Origin: Leptolyngbya sp. O-77
Lineage (GTDB): Bacteria > Cyanobacteriota > Cyanobacteriia > Elainellales > Elainellaceae
Assembly: GCF_001548395.1 (NCBI RefSeq)
Contig: NZ_AP017367.1
Span: forward strand, 1,153,001 to 1,217,000
Length of the DNA: 64,000 bases
Reading direction: 5' to 3'
The notes below the pieces were generated by a model, which did no database searches, was not told the origin of the DNA, and saw nothing but the letters and a program-made list of their open reading frames with translations. The first letter of the stretch is position 1, and the number at the start of each line of letters is the position of its first letter. A program made the position numbers and the translations under genes. This document shows positions 61,117 to 64,000 of this stretch, in pieces.

Positions 61117-61713
61117 CTAAGGCAGCTTTTGTAGAAGCTGGTGAAGTAAGCCCAGAACTTGACCTAAGTCCGTACGTATTGCTTGGTACTCTATATGCAG
61201 CGCTTGGATTTCAGTTTCAATTGCTGCGAGCCGTTGATGCACCTCATGCCCTGCGGCTTTAGGAAGGGGTTTGGCTTTTGGGGTTGCTCGGTCAGACTGG
61301 GGCAGACTGGGTTGGGCAGATGGTCGCGGTTTGGCTGATGCTTGATTTAGTTTGGCGGCTAGTGCTTCCCAACCACGTGCTTTCAATTTGAAATAGGCTT
61401 TTGCATCTTCGAGGGAGGGAAATTGCTGTTTGAGTTTTTCAGCAGAATAAGCCTGCTCGGGCTGAACTTTTAGGGTAGCGATTTCTTGGGCTGTCAAGTC
61501 TTCTTCGACCATCTCTACCACTTCGTCAATGAGGCGGTCGTGCTTAACGGCCAGTTGGGCTGCTGCTCCTAAGAGGCGCGAAGTGGCTTTGATCTGTACG
61601 TTTCGCTCCTGACGAAGTTTTTGGGTCAGCTCTCGAATGCGATCGCCCATCGAATCATCTTTGCTGGAGGAAGAGATCACGGTCGGCTGAATTGGGGTGG
61701 AATCGTTGCTCAT
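61117..61713 (-). CDS. Hypothetical helical protein (second of a pair)
   Basis: A 198-residue protein, no recognised domain. It starts after a Ser/Asp-rich N-terminus (TPIQPTVISSSSKDDSMGDR) with a helical part (IRELTQKLRQERNVQIKATSRLLGAAAQLAV). The middle (LKQQFPSLEDAKAYFKLKARGWEALAAKLNQ) is reminiscent of a small helical DNA- or protein-binding unit. A Pro/Ser/Lys linker leads to a C-terminal coiled coil (HQRLAAIETEIQALHIEYQAIRTDLGQVLGLLHQLLQKL). Its start lies only 12 bp after the upstream gene's stop, so both act together. No function can be given. Confidence 0.7.
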   Translation of the reverse strand: MSNDSTPIQPTVISSSSKDDSMGDRIRELTQKLRQERNVQIKATSRLLGAAAQLAVKHDRLIDEVVEMVEEDLTAQEIATLKVQPEQAYSAEKLKQQFPSLEDAKAYFKLKARGWEALAAKLNQASAKPRPSAQPSLPQSDRATPKAKPLPKAAGHEVHQRLAAIETEIQALHIEYQAIRTDLGQVLGLLHQLLQKLP

Positions 61714-61725
61714 AACAGCAAAAAA

Positions 61726-62394
61726 TTATTGTGAGAGGATTTCTCTCACGGCTTGCCAAATGCGCCGAAACTTTTGCAGCAGGCTGATCGGATCTTGAGG
61801 TGAGTCCTCCTCAGCAGAATTGATGAGCGTTTGAATCCGATCCATGCGTTGGGCGATCGCATCCAGACTGGCTAGAGCATTCTCCTCTCTAGACATAGAC
61901 TCCCGCAGAATGGTTGCCATTTCCTCAATTTCTTGCTTTAGGCGTTCATTCTCTCGCTTGCGGCGAGTCTCCCAGCTTTTGATTCCTGCCTTTGAACGGC
62001 GCTCAAGCTTGAGCTGGCTTTCTACCTCTGAATACAACGCCAAATATTTCTGGCTTTCCGCCTTTGCCGCTTCATACTGAGTCAATAACTCAGCACTTCT
62101 AGCCTGCTCCTGGTTGTACAGAGTCAAATACGACTCCGCTTCCGTTTTAGCAGTTTCGTAAAGAGCCAGCGTAGACTGATACTTTTGTTGCGCTTCTAAG
62201 AAAAGCTGGTGATTCTGCGCTGCCTTTTGAGCTTCTGCTTGGGCCAAGCCTTCTGCCTCTCTAAGATTTGCGCGAACGGTTGATAAACTTGCCTTTAGCT
62301 CGTGGTAAGACAGCGGCTCTTTCGATTTAGATTTAGGATGACGAAGCGAATTTTCGTAAGACTCATCCCGTCGATCCGATCTACGCATTGGCAT
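61726..62394 (-). CDS. Hypothetical coiled-coil protein (first of a pair)
   Basis: A 222-residue protein consisting almost entirely of coiled coil after a charged N-terminus (MPMRRSDRRDESYENSLRHPKSKSKEP). Within 70-120 the YETAKTEAESYLTLYNQEQARSAELL and YEAAKAESQKYLALYSEVESQLKL units resemble each other and show a repeat. A basic patch follows (RRSKAGIKSWETRRKRENERLK), suggesting nucleic acid or membrane contact. The end is WQAVREILSQ. No family is recognised. It heads the unit with the next hypothetical gene and perhaps lipA. A 36-bp direct repeat precedes it. Confidence 0.72.
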   Translation of the reverse strand: MPMRRSDRRDESYENSLRHPKSKSKEPLSYHELKASLSTVRANLREAEGLAQAEAQKAAQNHQLFLEAQQKYQSTLALYETAKTEAESYLTLYNQEQARSAELLTQYEAAKAESQKYLALYSEVESQLKLERRSKAGIKSWETRRKRENERLKQEIEEMATILRESMSREENALASLDAIAQRMDRIQTLINSAEEDSPQDPISLLQKFRRIWQAVREILSQ

Positions 62395-62470
62395 AGGTCA
62401 CCTTATCAATCGTCGCGCTTGACTCAGTAAATTTATATTCAATCTAATCTATAATATTCAGTCTAATCCT

Positions 62471-62583
62471 AATCTAAGTATTCCCTGACTTGGACAAACT
62501 GAACTGTTCTTCAGATCTTTTAGCGTCAGCGTCCCATCCGACTGGATAATCTAAGTATTCCCTGACTTGGACAAACTGAACTG
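62471..62583. repeat. Two 36-bp direct repeats upstream of the coiled-coil pair
   Basis: The same 36 bases beginning AATCTAAGTATTCCCTGACT stand at 62471-62506 and 62548-62583, 77 bp apart. The copies are identical over the 36 bp. They lie 76-190 bp upstream of the first coiled-coil ATG and between it and tRNA-Pro, so they could be regulator sites, a duplication or a tRNA-proximal integration trace. Confidence 0.85.
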
Positions 62584-62794
62584 CTCTAAACCGTAGCCTT
62601 AACAGGCTGCTTAACATGAACAGAACAGTCCGATAGGAGTTTTACAAATCGAGCCAGAACTTGCTGTGATAGGATAGAATATTCAAAGTGAACTTCACTA
62701 AAGCATTTTCTTGCAGGGTGAGGCGCGCACAGTCCTGATGAGGCAAACGCTTCTTGACTATCCACGTGCCTCACTAGCTTCAAAAATGCTGTAT

Positions 62795-62868
62795 CGGGAT
62801 GTAGCGCAGCTTGGTAGCGCACCTCGTTCGGGACGAGGGGGCCGAAGGTTCAAATCCTTTCATCCCGA
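62795..62868 (+). tRNA. tRNA-Pro (anticodon CGG)
   Basis: Cloverleaf: acceptor CGGGATG/CATCCCG, D arm GCGC-AGCTTGGTA-GCGC, anticodon arm CCTCG-TTCGGGA-CGAGG with anticodon CGG (reads CCG, Pro), T arm GAAGG-TTCAAAT-CCTTT, discriminator A. The 3' CCA is not encoded. A T run follows directly, a likely terminator. Confidence 0.93.
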
Positions 62869-63041
62869 TTTTTAGATTGATCTCAAGCGCTCTGGCTAGA
62901 TTGAGCTGAGATAGCGGTTTAATCTTCCGCATTCAGGCGTGCTGATAGAGCGCGATCGTCCCTTTGCGCCAAGCCTCCAACTAAAAAGCGGCGCTGGGTT
63001 TGTAGGTCAGCACCGCCTTTTCAGAGATTTTACGACAACCC

Positions 63042-63770
63042 TCAGCCAGGCTCAGACGGCGAACTGGGTGGAGTGGCGATCGCCTCGTCGCCAGGCTTCT
63101 CTTCCTTAGCCTTCGCCCGTTCTTCTTTTTTCTTGCGGTCTGCCTTCAGAATATCCTCCAGTACGGCCCGCGCCTGGGTCATCTTGTCCAAGTTGCTGCG
63201 ATAGAGTTCCAGATCTTTCTGCATTTTGTCAGCAGATAGGTTCAGTGCATCACCAAGGGACTGAAGCACCGCTGCTCGGCGAGCTTCGTCCTTCATCATG
63301 TCGCTGTCCATCTGTTCCAACAGGGTATATAGCCCAATGGCAAACAGGCGGCTGTACTTAAAGTTTGGATTGCTCGCCACACCGCGCAGCACGCCGACCA
63401 ACCCATCCGTCGGTTCCGTTGATTCTCGCACCTTAGACACCACATCCTCTGGTGAAAGATGGGCTGCCTCTGCAAGCAAACGCTCTGCGTCTTGCCGATA
63501 GACTTGCGGGTCGCCGCCGACCGCCTGACACAGCGCGTTGAAGATTGACACCTGATCTTGCTCAGGCCGATAGCCCTGCATGAAGCGATCGTAGGTCGTT
63601 ACTACGCCCAGGGCATACACGGGGTCGTAGCGAAAGTTAGCGTTGACCATCAGCAGGTGCGTTTCTACCATTAGCTCTTCCACTACGCGCCGATAGATCG
63701 AGTTAATCGGGCGCGTGTGCAGGCTGTAGAAAGCACGCTTGGTATCAGAAACAGTGCGAACGTCGTTCAC
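63042..63770 (-). CDS. thf1: Photosystem II biogenesis protein Thf1 (Psb29)
   Basis: A 242-residue protein with all Thf1/Psb29 marks: RTVSDTKRAFYSLHTRPINSIYRRVVEELMVETHLL, VYALGVVTTYDRFMQGYRPE, FKYSRLFAIGLYTLLE and a long C-terminal helix ending in a Lys/Glu-rich tail. In cyanobacteria and plants it associates with thylakoid FtsH complexes and assists assembly or repair of photosystem II. Its presence identifies an oxygenic phototroph. Between the gene and tRNA-Pro is a 173-bp gap. The start ATG 63770 fits known proteins. Confidence 0.96.
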   Translation of the reverse strand: MNDVRTVSDTKRAFYSLHTRPINSIYRRVVEELMVETHLLMVNANFRYDPVYALGVVTTYDRFMQGYRPEQDQVSIFNALCQAVGGDPQVYRQDAERLLAEAAHLSPEDVVSKVRESTEPTDGLVGVLRGVASNPNFKYSRLFAIGLYTLLEQMDSDMMKDEARRAAVLQSLGDALNLSADKMQKDLELYRSNLDKMTQARAVLEDILKADRKKKEERAKAKEEKPGDEAIATPPSSPSEPG

Positions 63771-63885
63771 GGGAAGTCTTAAATTATTGTGATCCCATTA
63801 TCCCATATCGCGGAGGAATGGGGCGCGATGGGACACGAGGTGGCAGCATTGGGGCGATCGCCCATTATCTGCCCTGTCTGACCCG

Positions 63886-64000
63886 TTAGCCCGTAACCAC
63901 GCTGCGGGGCACGCCTTCTAGCGCTTCTTCCTCGGTTTCAAAAATTTCAAACACCGAGTCCATCATGGTCACCTCAAATACCAGCTTGGCTTCGGGGTGG
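63886..64000 (-). CDS. STAS-domain protein (anti-sigma factor antagonist type), 5' part outside window
   Basis: Only the last 38 codons are visible, reading ... HPEAKLVFEVTMMDSVFEIFETEEEALEGVPRSVV, stop TAA at 63886-63888. The phrase MMDSVFEIFETEEEAL is like the last helix of STAS anti-anti-sigma proteins (LARLERVFEIF style). If correct it is a candidate partner for RsbU/RsbW-like genes 50 kb away. A small fragment, so the identification is moderate. Confidence 0.55.
   Translation of the reverse strand, partial: HPEAKLVFEVTMMDSVFEIFETEEEALEGVPRSVVTG

Noticed and set aside
62586..62822. 78-codon minus-strand frame
   Set aside because: It overlaps tRNA-Pro in antisense and has no recognisable features.
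1..64000. CRISPR arrays, rRNA genes, prophage
   Set aside because: No regularly spaced 25-40-bp repeats, no rRNA motifs and no phage structural genes were seen. The two 36-bp repeats upstream of the coiled-coil genes are just two copies with a single 41-bp spacer, and no cas gene is nearby.

Overview
The window is a piece of a cyanobacterial chromosome. The octamer GCGATCGC (HIP1) and its core GCGATCGCC recur throughout. The genes include ntcA, the photosystem II biogenesis gene thf1/psb29, and several families known mainly from cyanobacteria (DUF3084, DUF3146, DUF6761, Npun_R2821-type proteins). Composition is GC-rich except for an AT-rich patch near 36.6-40.4 kb. A filamentous Leptolyngbya-like organism would fit, but that is inference from gene style only. 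No rRNA, CRISPR array, prophage or plasmid gene set was seen.

0-9 kb: a CapA-like protein cut by the window edge, a small conserved protein, a pentapeptide-repeat membrane protein, tRNA-Ala(CGC), a cytosolic GH13 alpha-amylase, a lone osmoprotectant-type ABC permease, and a Ca2+/H+ antiporter sharing stop bases with it. 9-14.6 kb: a ferritin-like diiron protein, then a minus-strand signalling cluster (2Fe-2S/adenylate cyclase, receiver-GAF-PP2C phosphatase, RsbW-like kinase), a DUF1643 protein and a small protein. 15-18 kb: three glycosyltransferase-type genes, two of them paralogous. 18-28.4 kb: an export locus with a PpiC-like protein, a peptidase-like ABC exporter with a cyclic-nucleotide-binding domain, a HlyD adaptor, a second MsbA-like exporter, and an RTX protein that is a plausible cargo.

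28.6-36.6 kb: DUF3146, YqgF/RuvX, DUF3084, ntcA and fabI (divergent, with a palindromic operator-like site between them), a coiled-coil/PLD-like/TPR protein and a VOC protein. 36.6-42 kb is a decaying or mobile region: a frameshifted nucleoside-diphosphate-sugar epimerase, a complete 1,100-bp IS4-type insertion sequence with 13-bp terminal inverted repeats and a 9-bp target duplication but a frameshifted transposase, and a frameshifted SF2 helicase.

42-64 kb: a dienelactone hydrolase/extradiol dioxygenase fusion, an MgtA-type P-ATPase, a Ser/Thr kinase, a phytase-like lipoprotein, an OmpR-type regulator, DUF6761, an ADP-ribosylglycohydrolase, a DppB-type permease, apt, corA, a DHH phosphoesterase, an HNH nuclease, alr, hisB, lipA, two adjacent unknown coiled-coil genes behind a 36-bp direct repeat, tRNA-Pro(CGG), thf1 and the end of a STAS protein.

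Small repeats are frequent: MITE-like elements at 6.45, 8.9 and 24.0 kb, and telomere-like heptamer arrays (GGGGTTA/GGGTCAG) at four gene ends. At two of these the array carries the stop codon of the upstream gene.
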